Positions 33,951 to 45,624 of a stretch of 64,000 nucleotides of DNA are shown here, one piece after another. Every line of letters starts with the position of its first letter. Within the stretch, counting starts at the first letter, position 1. Source of the stretch: Calliphora vicina. Taxonomy: Eukaryota > Arthropoda > Insecta > Diptera > Calliphoridae. Location of the stretch: the NCBI RefSeq assembly GCF_958450345.1, contig NC_088780.1, forward strand, positions 33,565,667-33,629,666. Reading direction: 5' to 3'. Below the pieces are notes generated by a model, which searched no databases, had not been told where the DNA came from, and was given only the letters and a program-made list of their open reading frames with translations. The translations under genes and the position numbers were made by a program.

Positions 33951-35340
33951 CTGATTACATTCCAGCACTTGTTTTAAAAAAATGTTCATCATCGCTGGCC
34001 CGTCCACTTAGGAACATTTTTTTACCTTTCATATCAATCTGGGATTTTCCCCAAAAAATGTGACCCCACCAATCCGGAAAATTGTCGCCCAATCGCAATT
34101 TGTTCGGCGCTCTCGAAGGTTATGGAGAGCATGTTAAACTATCACCTTGTCAATTATTTAGAATCGAACAAACTTCTAAATGACAGACAATATGGCTTCC
34201 GTAGTAGTCGTTCAACTGGAGACCTAATGGCATTTTTTTCTGAACAGTGGTGTCAATCAATACACTGCATGGGAGAGAGTAAAGTAGTCGCACTCGACAT
34301 TTCGAAAGCATTCGACCGGGTGTGGCATGATGGACTAGTTTCGAAATTGACCTCGTTCGGTGTCGGGGTAGAATTTACTCGTTTTATTTCTAGTTTCCTT
34401 CGTGGTCGTACTATAAGGGTAGTAATAGATGGTATTTGCTCCGAGAACTTCATATTGAACTCTGGAGTCGCCCAAGGTTCTGTTCTTTCTCCTTGCCTTT
34501 TTTTAATTTTCATGAACGATTTACTAACAATCACTTCAAATCCCATTTATTCTTTCACGGATGACAGTAATATCTGTCACTCGTATTCATTCGACCATAG
34601 ACCTACTATTTCTGAGATTAAACTGTCAAGAATGAATATGGACGACTCGATAAATCGTGACCTTACAACAATCTCCAGATGGGGTGAATTGAACCGAGTT
34701 AATTTCAACGCACTCAAAACTCAGTGCTGCCTATTGACACATAAACGTCTCGAGATTTCACCAGAATCAATTCTTCGTATGGGTAACACAACTGTTGGTG
34801 TCCAGATAACCTTTTGATTCTAGGTACGAGAATACAGTGTGATGTCCATTGGAATCGTCATATATTCGATGTTGCGAAGGAAACTTTTAGGTGCTTGGGT
34901 TTCTTGAGACGGTGTGGTACATATTTCTCCCCTTCCGTCCTTCTTCGTATATACACAAGCTTCATTCGTCCAAAAATGGAATATAATTCCCACATATGAG
35001 CCCGAGCTGTAAGGTCAAGTCTAGAGCTGCTTGACCGGGTTCAAAGAAGAGCGGTTGATCTTATAGGTGATGAAAATATTACCCGGTTTATCGATACTTT
35101 TGATCATTCGGAACACACGACTATCACACAGATCGCAGCCATTTGCTATTAATTTGAGTACCGACCAGGTCGAACCATACTTATGTGGAATCTACTACCT
35201 GCCAACGTATTTCCTGCGGAATATAATATTTATCAATTCAAGTTAAACGTCAACAAACACTACTCCCTCTTTCCTCCTTCTCACAACTTTATTTCCTAAC
35301 ATCAACACAATGCACTGAGTGTTGGTTATACAAAAAAAAA
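33951..35340 (+). pseudogene. Non-LTR retrotransposon reverse transcriptase, 5'-truncated (jockey/CR1-like)
   Basis: The translation runs from IPALVLKKCSSSLARPL through the RT fingers (NYHLVNYLESNKLLNDRQYG), motif A (VALDISKAFDRVWHD) and motif B (GVAQGSVLSPCLFLIFMNDL). Motif C is FTDD where FADD is usual. A C-terminal region follows (WNRHIFDVAKETFRCLGF, RPKMEYNSHI, LELLDRVQRRAVDLI, PPSHNFIS). An open stretch spans 34122-34815; the rest needs frame changes, and a stop follows NSHI. Part of the region before RT motif 1 is deleted. It ends in 'gttggttatac' and a short A-run at 35332-35340, so it is a 5'-truncated, dead LINE copy. No endonuclease domain remains. It interrupts family X copy A, with loss of flanking X sequence. 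Confidence 0.85.
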
Positions 35341-35713
35341 TTCGAGTCCATTCGGTCCTAAATTACGACCCATATTTTTGAAAAAGCGGACCAAGGTATG
35401 GCAAAATTTTAAAATTTCAGTTTAGAAATGACTATAACACGGAAATTATAAGAGCTAAATAGCACACGCAAGCATGATTTTTCAAGACTTAGACGAGCGC
35501 TTTCCAAAAATATAAAAATCTTTGCAATCGTATAGGAAACAAAAAAATTGCACGTGTTTAAAAATTTTACATGAGCCGCCCCTGGATCATTTTAATATCT
35601 TAAACTCGAATACTACTTGGCTACGCCCACGTCAAATTTTATACCCATCGGCCGTTTAAAAATGACAGATTTATTTCCAAAAAAAATTGATTCTGCCCCA
35701 GTGTGCAGTGTTA

Positions 35714-36718
35714 TATACGAACCTGCCGATTAATTATAATTTCAGAGTACTGAGAACAAATTTGTATGGGGGCTTTGTGAAATCATGGACCGATATTTCC
35801 CATTTTCAGTGCCAGAAACACAGATTATTTGTGGAAAATCAGCCAGCTAGCTCCTTTCATTTGGGCTCTATCGTTTCTTTCTAACAGACCTTGGAAGTAT
35901 CGACAATCCAAAAAAATTGCAAAATAAGGCTCACCCTAATCTTTAGAAATGCAAATTTGTTTTAACTCCTTTTTGTTTATTTATTTTTTTTTCTCGATAA
36001 CTTGTTTAAATTGCATTTTTCGTTTGTTACCAAGGTTTGTTTAGAATGTTTTGTAGTTTTTTGGGTTCTTTTTATTTTTCTGTCGATTCTCTTCTTTTTG
36101 GGTTTGTTGTTCAAAATTCATTTGTTTCCCAAAGTACACCCTCTTATTGCAATTATGCAATTTAATGGATTTTCATTGATTTGTACGTTTTTCTTTGGTA
36201 TGATTTATTGTGTGCATTTGCAAGGGAATTAAAATTGAAGATGTGCCGGTAATAATTGGTTTTGAAATGCAGACAAGTTTTATGTCTTGTGTTGTATTGA
36301 ATTAGACTTTTAAATTATAAAGTCTGAAAATATAGCAGGCGTCATATTGGTTGTTTTCCTTAATATAAAAAAAAAAATATGTTTAAATTTCTAAGCTAAA
36401 TTTAAAGGAGTTTTGCTTAATGTATATACAAATGTTATTATATTGAGACGTATATATGAAAAATATAAAAATTAGTAATCTACCATTTTGAAGTTATTGA
36501 TCACTATTATTCAACTGCAACCAAATAGACTCATACGATTCCAACGTAATCGCTCTTTACGTAAATGAAATGGGTTCTGGTGGATCTAATCTCATTTAAG
36601 CTTAAAACATGGATCGCATAATCTTTCAAACGATATTTCCTGTTGTACTCCAAGGACCTTCATCTCGAAACTCTAACCTGATAGGATGAGCTTGACCATT
36701 TAATTCTACATTATAAGG
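35714..36718. other. No recognised gene
   Basis: AT-rich; the frames at 35687-35884 and 36002-36232 have no domain, and the latter is hydrophobic because of T-runs. A phrase near 36560-36680 ('gggttctggtggatctaatc') has no second copy here. Confidence 0.4.
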
Positions 36719-37400
36719 TTGGGTATTATTTTTTAAAATTTTTAGCTTTTGTTTTGGAATATTAATTCAAAGTAATGGTCATTGCTAGCTACGAACTTTT
36801 CCCATCTATCTGGCAACATATTGATTCTGCGCCAAAAGAACGCTTCATTATTTGAGGCTACGAACGAAAAAAGCCAATTCCGGATACTCTGTGAAGCGTA
36901 TCGTAGTGAGAGCGTTCTGCATCGATCGAAGCAAATAGTTGTCGGACTGGACTATAAGGCGGGTGAGGCAAATATTCCCAGCCATTTCTTTCTAAATAGT
37001 TTTTAACAGATATTGCAACATGTGGCCGAGCATTGTCTGAGTGTTTTTAGGCAAATCAGTTGCATTTTGTATAGGTTTCCTGTTACTTTCTGCCCAGATT
37101 TCAGCAGCTCATAACAGATAAGACCCTTTTGGTGCCACCAAATACAAAGCATTACCTTAACTCTTACTCATCGGGATCCAGTTTTCATGATTCGGTGCAT
37201 TTCGGACATGTAAAATCATCTTTCAAGGTCTCTCGGTTTCAATTCGTATATCCCTGCTTTTGGATGAATCGTTGAAAGTTCTTGTTGGGTTTGACAATAA
37301 TTGACAATAGCCTGGATGGAACACATTCACCATAAACTTCGGTGAGCAATCGGTATGCTTCAGCTGCACTTTTTTTCAACTAAAAGAAGTTGCACGACTT
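36719..37400 (-). pseudogene. Mariner transposase relic
   Basis: Minus-strand pieces in order: LKKSAAEAYRLLTEVYGECV from the N-terminal helix-turn-helix region, then rearranged middle sequence (37000-37250), and the C-terminus with RINMLPDRWEKFVASNDHYF near 36760-36830. The latter matches the mariner ending 'GI.MLPERWEKV...G.YF'. At the downstream edge (36719) TTGGGTATTAT resembles the terminal TTGGGTGTATGAC of the other mariners here. Frameshifts and internal deletions have removed the catalytic acidic residues. The functional protein would have cut and joined DNA at TA sites. Confidence 0.75.
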
Positions 37401-37874
37401 TAATACAAATAATGCCTTACATCTTCTTTAAAGTTGACATTAATGACTTGGATGATTTATCAGGCAGTGATTCTAAAAGTCATAATACATCTTGAATCGG
37501 CCGTCAAGCTTGATGACCAACTGAAAAGTAAACATAAGAAACTAAGTTAGTCTGACACATTCCTAAATATAAAAGTTGTAATGAGAAACTAATCACTCCT
37601 GTAACACCTTAAATAACTTAATATCTTAAAGCACACTGCATTCTTTATGGAACAAACTTTCTACAGAGTGAAAACTATTTTGATTTCACATCCCATTTTT
37701 CGGATCGAATATCTTCTATATATATAACAAGTAAGAGTGCTATATTCGGCTATGCCGAATCTTATATACCCTTCACCTTTGTTGTGGATGCATTATTATT
37801 TTTTATAATTAGTATATAGGTATGTATGTACATTGCCCACTTTCAGCGTACAGCATCCTAAATTTATCAAGAAC

Positions 37875-38045
37875 ACAAAAAACAACAACAACGCCAAACG
37901 AAACAGAACACCAAAAGAAAAAACAAAATACGCAAGGCAATGAAACCAACACACAACCAAACAAAAGTTTAGTTGTATAAAAAACAACAACAACGCCAAA
38001 AGAAACAAAACACAAAAGAAAAACAAAATACGCAAAGCTTGCACA
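37875..38045. repeat. Tandem duplication inside F1 copy d
   Basis: 'aacaacaacaacgccaaa' followed by 'gaaac' and 'aacaaaatacgcaa' occurs twice, starting near 37875 and 37982 (spacing about 107 bp). The surrounding sequence to about 38095 is absent from the other F1 copies. It is either sequence captured by the element or a later insertion. Confidence 0.65.
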
Positions 38046-38263
38046 TCCAACCATACGTTTTGTTGTTTTTTTGTCAAAGCATGCAATACATTGTGTTTTT
38101 TGATGAAATTTTCAGAGGTTGTCTCGGATTTTTGCTCATATCTCCGTTATTTATGGACGGATTTTGCTGATTTTAAATAGCAAAATTCTCGAAAGTATGT
38201 CTGACAGAATTGTTGAAGATTTGGATCCCGGAGATATCTGGGGCCTTCAGAAAATTGATTTCA

Positions 38264-38718
<455 letters not shown>

Positions 38719-38850
38719 TGGCTTAATCGACTCCGCTATCTATAAGGATCCAGAATATATATACTTTATAGGGTCGGAAATGAAAAATGTAGAAATTACA
38801 AACGGAATGACAAACTTATATATACCCTTCTCACGAAGCTGAAGGGTATA

Positions 38851-38966
38851 AAAATGAAATGGTACATGTATGTAATGGCATCACTTGAGAACGGCTTGAG
38901 CGATTTGACTGATTTTTTTGTATTCGATTCGAAATGTCAGGAGATGGTTTGTAAACAAAAAAATTC
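38851..38966 (+). mobile_element. Short Helitron, H family, 5' fragment (copy 4)
   Basis: 'aaaatgaaatggtacatgta', 'tgtaatggcatcact' and 'caggagatggtttgtaaaca' match the first third of H copy 1. It is joined directly to the end of F1 copy d and to another F1 fragment at 38967, so both junctions are repeat-repeat breakpoints. Confidence 0.7.
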
Positions 38967-39287
38967 AAAAATGAAGGTATAGTATGAGTTTGTCATTCCG
39001 TTTTTAGCATATCGAAATATTGGATGTAGAACCAACAAGTATGTATCCGTTCTTCTGTTGCTGACATGATAGGGCCAAATTTGAAATCGAGATACAAGTA
39101 TAAAAATGCAACTAACTCGATTTGTTTACCAGTTTTTGTTCACCAAATTATCTTTTCACCATATTTTCTTCTATCAGCTAATTTTTTTTTAAATTTTTAT
39201 ATTTTTCTCTTAATTTTTTTATATTTATCTTAAATAATACTTTGGTGAAGGGTATGTAAGATTCGGCGCTGTGGGTTGGTTCAAGAA
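38967..39287 (+). mobile_element. DINE-1/mini-me-like element, F1 copy e (decayed)
   Basis: 'gaaggtatagtatgagtttg' plus 'tcattccg' at the left and 'ggtgaagggtatgtaagatt' plus 'cggcgctg' at the right are F1 end motifs. The core and microsatellite are lost. It faces F1 copy d in the opposite orientation across the H fragment. Confidence 0.65.
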
Positions 39288-39730
39288 ACTGGTACATCTA
39301 GAATATGCCCTTGATCTGCACTCATGAAGCTATTCTAGCTAAGTAATGGTCGCAGAGATATATACTATGTAAGGTCTTATCCATAATCAATTTTTAAATA
39401 TACCAAAGGTTAATAAATTTAAAAATTGATTATGAAATCTCTTACTCTCTTATAAAATCTCTTACCAAAGAATGTAATAAAACGTGACTAAAAGCCAACA
39501 TTAACAATACAAACAAATGGGAATTAACATTTCTAACACATGCCAGTTCTTGATTAGTCGACAAAGTATATCGATATTGATTGAGGAATATGAATTTTGC
39601 AAAGCAAGTAAAATTTGGAGGTCCAACTATCTGCGTGGCATACATATTTAATGCCTGCTTAAAATCCATTTATGTTGATATGAAACAGGATTATTCACTA
39701 AGAAAATATATAAATATTGATATAATATTT

Positions 39731-39977
39731 ACATACAGAAAGCAGATAGCAACCGAATTTGTTGCCAATCGAATGATTTGGTTGTACACATAGAATTTTT
39801 CGGTCCTATCAATAGAAAGTCAGTTGATAAAAAATAATTTCAGTCGAAGCAACTAAACATTAGTTCCCCCTTCCAAAATTTTATACCCACAACTGTAAAA
39901 TTCGGTCACTAAGGTAGAATCATTTGATTGGCAACAAATTCGGTTGCTATCACGAATCTGTTTTCTCAGTGTATGTA
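39731..39977. mobile_element. MITE-like inverted repeat element, about 250 bp
   Basis: The left arm 'acatacagaaagcag' with 'atagcaaccgaatttgttgc' and 'caatcgaatgatt' is mirrored on the right by 'aatcatttgattggcaacaa', 'attcggttgctat' and 'ctgttttctcagtgtatgt'. A third, single arm of the same family is at 57305-57380. No coding sequence; superfamily undetermined. Confidence 0.65.
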
Positions 39978-40040
39978 CTAAATTAGAAATATTTTAAAAG
40001 AATTTAACAAAATCTATTGATAGGACCTAACAAAATTAAA

Positions 40041-41447
40041 AGGTCAAGCCCGACTATATAATACCCTACAATGTGAGCAAAGCCTTATTCTAATAAAATT
40101 TCCATCATTTTTTTGTGAGTGATTTTCGGAAGATCGCCATGAAATTTGTTCGTATGATCTCTTCCTATATTTGACTTAATGGTCAATTATGAATCGATTC
40201 GCTTAATATGTGTACGTGTGCTTTATTTCAATTCAATTGATGGCGTATCTTTTGAACACGGATTTTGTTTTTAATAACTTATATGTCATTATGAAGGGTA
40301 CATATATGTCATTTATTCTCACTTAGTTATTGAACATTGTAGTGTAAACAACAAAGTTTTTTATTTGCTTCGAAAATGTAAAATTTTGTACCAACGAATC
40401 TTCATATGCGGGAAGTTTTGCTTTACTCTTTAATTTGAAAATGGTTAACCAAACCTTATGGTGAATGTGTTCCTTCGGCTTCAACGTGCGAAAGATGGTT
40501 TGTGCGGTTCAATAGTGGTGACTTTGATATGGAAGACAAAGATCGCACAGGATAGGCAAAAAAGTTTTAAGACCAAGAATTGTAGGCATTACTTCATGAA
40601 GATTGTTGTCAAACTCAACAAGAGCTTGTAAAATCATTTGGAGCTATTCCAGCAGCAAATCAAATCAAAACGTTTGCGAGCAGCAGGATTCAGTCAAAAG
40701 TAGGGAAATTGGGTACCATACAAATTGATGCCTAGAAACCTTGAAAGACTATTTTGCATGTTCGAAATTCTGCCTGAACGCTATAAAAGAAAATAATTTT
40801 TGCACCAAAGCCAAATATACATGGTGTTAAAGTAATTCTCTGTATTAGGTGGTAGCAAAAGGGTCATTTATATTATGAGGTGCTGAAATCTGACCAAACC
40901 ATCACAGGGAACTTGTACCGAACGCGATATGCTTCACTGGGATACGCTTTACTTTGGAACAGAGTTTCTGATATTGGCTTGATTCGTTGTTGGCCTCAAA
41001 AGATGAGCAGTTCTTTTGGCTCGGAATCCATATGTTGGCAGAAAGATGGGAAAAGGTCATAGCTAACAATGGCCAATACTTTGAATACATTTTTAGAAAA
41101 AATCCCGCATTTTTAAGTCATACACCCAATATATAAAATTTATTTGTATAAAAATCAAGTATTTATTGCCAATAAAATCTTATTACGTGTGAACATTTGC
41201 ATGGGGCCAGGTTCCAAATTATATTAAAATACCTTTGAAATTACGACCTGTACTTTGCATGGACAGCCAGCCAGCCAGCCAGCCAGCCAGACGGACGGAC
41301 GGACAGATATCATTAACTCAACACAGAAGGTGATTCTTAGTCGATGGATATACTTTAAGTTGGGTGTTAGACTAATATTTTTGGGCGTTAGAAACATCAG
41401 CACAAACTAATAATACCCTCTCCACTATGGTGGTGTAAGGTATAAAT
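40041..41447 (-). mobile_element. Family F2 (DINE-like), copy b, split by a mariner
   Basis: On the minus strand it starts 'tataccttacaccaccatag', then 'ctaacacccaacttaaagta', a GTCC/GCTG tract (41266-41310, with CAGC and GACG repeats), 'tccatgcaaagtacagg', then subrepeat sequence ('gatcttccgaaaatcac' near 40130). It finishes 'gtagggtattatatagtcgg' and 'gcttgacc' at 40041, short of the full terminal hairpin. A mariner relic occupies about 40430-41125 within it. A downstream TA-flanked junction was not resolved. Confidence 0.7.
40430..41125 (+). pseudogene. Mariner transposase relic inside F2 copy b
   Basis: Plus-strand fragments in order: YGECVPSASTCERWFVRFNS (helix-turn-helix region), HEDCCQTQQELVKSFGAI, then YYEVLKSDQTITGNLYRT, and near the end FGSESICW and NNGQYFEYIF in shifting frames. 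The end of the element reads 'gcatttttaagtcatacacc', the complement of TTGGGTGTATGAC, the same terminus as the mariner at 59795. Stops, frameshifts and a central deletion remove most of the catalytic domain. Confidence 0.78.
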
Positions 41448-41633
41448 ATGTAGCAAATCCCATTAGCAATTTTTTAGTTTTTTCAATCAAACATCTAAAA
41501 TATAAAAACACATTTAGATTTCCATTGATATGCCTTGTCCAAAATTTCCTGTTTGTTGCATGTGGAGAAGTGACTACATACTCTATGTTTTACAAATACT
41601 ATTAAGATATTCTATATAATTTTTAATGGAAAT

Positions 41634-41882
41634 TAGGGTTTTTATCCCGGGAATTAGAGGCTGACATTCTTTAATTACGGATTAAGATTTTAGTGAATTA
41701 AGTTAATTCGAAGCTCTGGTATTTAAAAATAATAACACTAAGTTTTTATATGAAATTTGGCTATAATATTCCGAATTTTCAGTATCATTATATATTTCGG
41801 TAATAGCCGGGTACCCGAGAATGTAGCAAAAAATTTCTCGATTCCCGGGAATCAAAAAAATCGGGAAATTAAAAACCCTAAT
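41634..41882. mobile_element. MITE-like element with TTAGGGTTTTTA ends
   Basis: The left end reads TTAGGGTTTTTATCCCGGGA and the right end 'aattaaaaaccctaa', giving a 12-bp perfect terminal inverted repeat. CCCGGGAAT motifs near both ends extend the symmetry. About 250 bp; interior sequence recurs at 29811-29885, and end-like sequence at 30615-30716. No coding. Confidence 0.6.
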
Positions 41883-43323
41883 GGAATTTAAAATATTGAA
41901 AGGATTGGCATTTATTTATATCCATTTAGAATTAAATTTACTTTTCTCTTAAAATCAAAATCATAATTCGATTTAAAAACTTGATTTTAACATCTGCATA
42001 AAATCGATTTAATATGCTAAGTTTCTCAACATTGTGACATTGATATACTACCTGATCCTGAACAATATTTAAATATTAACTCTAAATTACAAACAATGTT
42101 TTTTATTTAAATTTTTTTTCTTTAATATTTACAAAACCATAAAAAAAACTGCATAAAGTATAAACAAAACAACAAACACACAAAAAATCATAGATGTTTT
42201 TCATTTGCAAAATTAATGCAGAAAACGCTAATATGCACAAACGGAATTGAATATGTAAATTAATAAATGACAGAAACAAAATACACTTTACACAGAAATA
42301 TACATGTATGCACAATGTATTTTCTATAGATGTTTATACATATATCTATATTTACATATGTATATGTCTATATAAATATAATATATCTATACAGATTTTT
42401 ATACTGAAAGTATAGACTCAATTCATAGATAACTATGACAAAACATGGCAATTCTGTTTTTATGTTTATTTATCATTTTTTTTTTCCTTCTTTGCCACAT
42501 GATGTTGCACGGTTGATGGCAATGATATAATTACAAAACGTTTGCTAAAACGAGGGACATTGTAATTTATTTGGGGGAAAATATATTGTCAAAATTTAGA
42601 AACTGACCTAACGTATGTGAGAATGGCTCTATAATCCGAGGCATACTTTTTCATCCAAATACGATATTCATCGAATTCTGCAGTATCCAATGACCACACA
42701 TTTTATATGTGCGAGAAAAAGTTTCAAAGAAAAATATGAATAAAAGCATTTTTTCGCAACTTCTCTTTTGGATATTTCTTTTTAATTTACGACTTATCTC
42801 AAATGGTTACAATAAAAATTAAATTAAAGATAATACAACTTAATAACTTTGGTACTATTTAATTCGAAAATTATAAAATCAATCAATAAATCAAAATAGT
42901 TACTTACATAAAAATCTGATATTTAAGAATAGCGCTAATGTTCGAAATTCCGAATATGATTTTCCGCGAAAACGAAAATTTTTTGAACCAAATTTTTGGA
43001 ATATTTCTTTCAAAAAAGGAAAAATAAAAATTTAATCTCGGAGCGAAATGGGTTAAAGCAATTGAATGATCATTGATGTTCAGTAAGGTGGTGCTCATTT
43101 TGCATTTTTCAAATTTCGATGCTCCCAAGATCTAAAAATGTCCTTGTTCATCTAAACCAAAGACTGCAAATTTTAGCAATATCGGATAACGTTAAGTAGT
43201 TGAAAATTTTATTTGAAGTTTCGAGTAGCAATATTTTGAAAAAAAAATAAAAAAAAAATATAAAATGCCAATTAAAATTAATTTTTGTATTTTATTTACA
43301 CATAAATTTTTAAATTTAATAAA
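41883..43323. other. No recognised gene
   Basis: AT-rich; near 42340-42400 it is almost pure ATA/TATA-like sequence. A frame at 42904-43128 (minus) has no domain. Nothing else was identified. Confidence 0.4.
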
Positions 43324-43405
43324 CTAGCAAAACCCGGGCCAAGTTGTAGGCCTGTAGGCCCTTAGAAATCATCAGTTTTAAATTGCATCTTGATTTTAAT
43401 ATACA
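43324..43405 (-). mobile_element. Helitron 3' end
   Basis: Read on the minus strand, 'aacttggcccgggttttg' and CTAG, then T, with the inverted 'ggcctacaggcc' just upstream. This is similar to the terminus at 5723-5726 ('ccgggttatg' plus CTAG). The body could not be delimited beyond about 43405. Confidence 0.4.
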
Positions 43406-44219
43406 GTGTCGGACAAAACTCCTCCGAGACACTTACTATCTGTAGCCAGATGATGGCAGATAACAAAATTGTAGCAGTGTAGTACAGTGTATTTAAAGCA
43501 AATGCGTTATTTATGAGTTCATCTACACTCTTTCCGGTTTAGTGGTTACTTTACTAACCACCTTTTCTAGAGTTTTTAAAATTTTTTATTGACACCCATT
43601 GGCATTTTGCTAAACAATTAAATTTTTGTAAGTCATCGTTTAAGTTTTTTGGTAAACCTTTGCCGTCAGGTTGCTCTGGTTAGATTAATATATTGTTTTC
43701 CCACATAAAAAAGTCAGAGGATTAATTGTACATCAATTTCAGTTATTTAGTGTTTATTTGGTTGGCTAACATAGTAATATTTTGTACTATACTCTTTGAT
43801 AAATAACGGAAGTAAAATGGTGGTTAGATTACTAACCACTGTGACTGAAATATGTTTATATAGAGTGTTTCTCTACATAATACTATGTTATTTTGTAAGG
43901 ATGCCGCGTGTACTCAATGAACATTAAATTGAAGATATTTTGATGCGAATGTGTCTGCAGTCATTAACCCGATGAAGAAGAGAATTATTAGGATCAAGTC
44001 GATCGGATTATGGTGCTCGGTGACATACCTTCAGTGCTCCAGCTAAATATGATGTTTAGATATGAGAAAATTTTGATAATACTTCTGTTTGTGACTTATC
44101 TACTCAAACTGCTTTGGTGGAACGAAAATGGTGAACAAATTGTCGATTGGAAGAGTCGGTTTATTGCACAGAAGGTGGAGGTATTCCAACTGATATAAAA
44201 GAATTGGAGAATATCTCAA

Positions 44220-44900
44220 CTAAATAGCTACTTCGTTTGTCTTGTTCAGAAAATATAGTCAAAATTAATAAAAAGAGTGAAAATCATGAATTTTTCAAAT
44301 GTAATCCAGCAATAGACAATCATTGGCCTTGTGCTTTGTTAATGGTTACAGCAAAGGCAACACGAAACGGGAACTGGAGCAGCTTAAATTCAAATGGTAA
44401 GTCGTTGGAAATCAGTAAGTCTTCGCCTTAGAATCTACCACCTATGATTGTTGCCTCAATTAAATTTGGTGAACATTTTTGTATGGTCAATCTAGATCCG
44501 TTGCAAAATTATCGGTGATCCAACATTCAATGAATTCAAAAATTCAGCAAGATAATTGACCATTTTTTCTTCATTCAATACTATTTCAATCGATTTGTAA
44601 TTCATTGTTGAATTTCATTCATTGAGCAATGTTGACATCATAATTTTTTGGTGCCAAAATTGCACGTTCCCACAGCCAATCCGGTTGTTTGTAGTTGGTT
44701 TTAAGACTTGGTAATACCTTGTCGACAACGGTTTGAATATTCATTTGCATTTGGCAGAATATCGGCGGGAACGAAATCTCATTTGTGGCAGTTTCAATTG
44801 CAAATTTTCCATTTCCAATGTCAAACAGTTATTTTGAGAATATTTCGGCAGAAGGGTCCTGGAGAAATATATACGCATGTTCTTCGATAGTGTGAATTTT
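44220..44900 (-). pseudogene. Helitron helicase (PIF1-like) C-terminal relic
   Basis: The minus-strand order is LLDIGNGKFAIETATNEISF, QTVVDKVLPSLKTNYKQPDW plus LWERAILAPKNYDVN, then (after stops) VGSPIIL-like residues, and FPFRVAFAVTINKAQGQ followed by LSIAGL. 'WL.ERAILAPKN..V' and 'F...TINKAQGQS' are diagnostic of the PIF1-type helicase in Helitron RepHel proteins, the latter being the last helicase motif. Stops and frame changes are frequent. The Rep nuclease part was not found. Such a protein drives rolling-circle replication and could have mobilised elements like those elsewhere in the window, though this copy is dead. Confidence 0.78.
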
Positions 44901-44944
44901 ACTACTCGGTTCCAATGGTATGAAGGAAAGCAGTCCGGTTAGCT

Positions 44945-45600
44945 CAGTACTCTGACTATTTGGTACGAAAAGTTAAAACTAATGCAGGTTTAAAAACATA
45001 CGAGGCTCAAAATGTTCTTGACAGGAACTCTGCTAAAATTTAAAAGACCGAAGACATAGCACGAAAATTGAAGTCAAATTTTATACAAAAATTAATTAAA
45101 CAAAACGTATACGTTCTGGAATTTTTTTCCAAGTTTCCGGTTAAATATTTTTATGTTGCTGATACTCGAGGGAATGTTTAGGGCCCAAAAGCAGATGCAG
45201 TTGCGGCAAAAGAAGCCAAACATTTTTTACAAAGGGCTCTATAAATACCGAAATTTACATCAAGTAATGCTTCCATTCATAAGATTTCTTAATGTGTCCA
45301 CATATTTTTGGACTAATTTGGCATCATGTTACTATGGTAAGCAAGGTCTTGAGTGGTACAAGAACAATAATGTGTTATTTATACCAAGGCAGGTAAATCC
45401 TCCAAACTGCCTGTAGCTAAGGCCAGTGAACAGATATTGGGCTCTTGTTAAAAGAGAATTGAAGAGCACAAAAAAGATATCCAAAAGTTTGGTACATTTT
45501 AAACGGAGATGGACTACGTGTTCGAACAAAGTGTCAGAAAGCACTGTAAAAACCTTAATGGAAGAGTTTCCGGAAAAAATACATAAATTCATCACTATTG
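44945..45600 (+). pseudogene. Tc1/mariner-superfamily transposase, C-terminal half
   Basis: Plus-strand pieces: LSDYLVRKVKTNAGLKTYEA, FSKFPVKYFYVADTRGNV, then a long frame FWTNLASCYYGKQGLEWYKN with NPPNCL. After a stop it continues LRPVNRYWALVKRELKSTKK and ends KTLMEEFPEKIHKFI. The 'DLASCHY...NPPNCPELRPIE.YW' block is the catalytic region of a Tc1/mariner-superfamily group. Here the D of DLASCH is N, and the E expected in RPIE is N (RPVN). This copy lacks catalytic residues and contains stops. The N-terminal DNA-binding half was not recognised. Confidence 0.7.
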
Positions 45601-45624
45601 ATTAGAACTATACAAATAATTGCG

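Larger units (their letters stand above)
32807..35711 (+). mobile_element. Long-TIR element, family X copy A, split by two insertions
   Basis: The left end ACAGTGCACAGTGGGG (32807) and right end CCCCAGTGTGCAGTGT (35711) are inverted and flanked by TA on both sides (32805-32806 and 35712-35713). Inverted similarity continues inward for about 280-300 bp: 'ctggcatttctaaacg' at left against the complement of 'ccgtttaaaaatgacagatt' at right, and both arms contain 'gggcgtagccaag' or its complement. The core is shared with copies B and C. A Helitron (33392-33709) and a non-LTR element (33951-35340) split it, so the element proper is about 1.2 kb. There is no coding capacity; it is a non-autonomous DNA element of unassigned superfamily, with TA duplications hinting at Tc1/mariner-type mobilisation. 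Confidence 0.75.

Noticed and set aside
43406..43440. Possible Tc1-type terminus, TA then CAGTGTCGGACAAAACTCCT
   Set aside because: No matching inverted end was found downstream, and the transposase relic at 44945 could not be tied to it. Kept here as a hint only.
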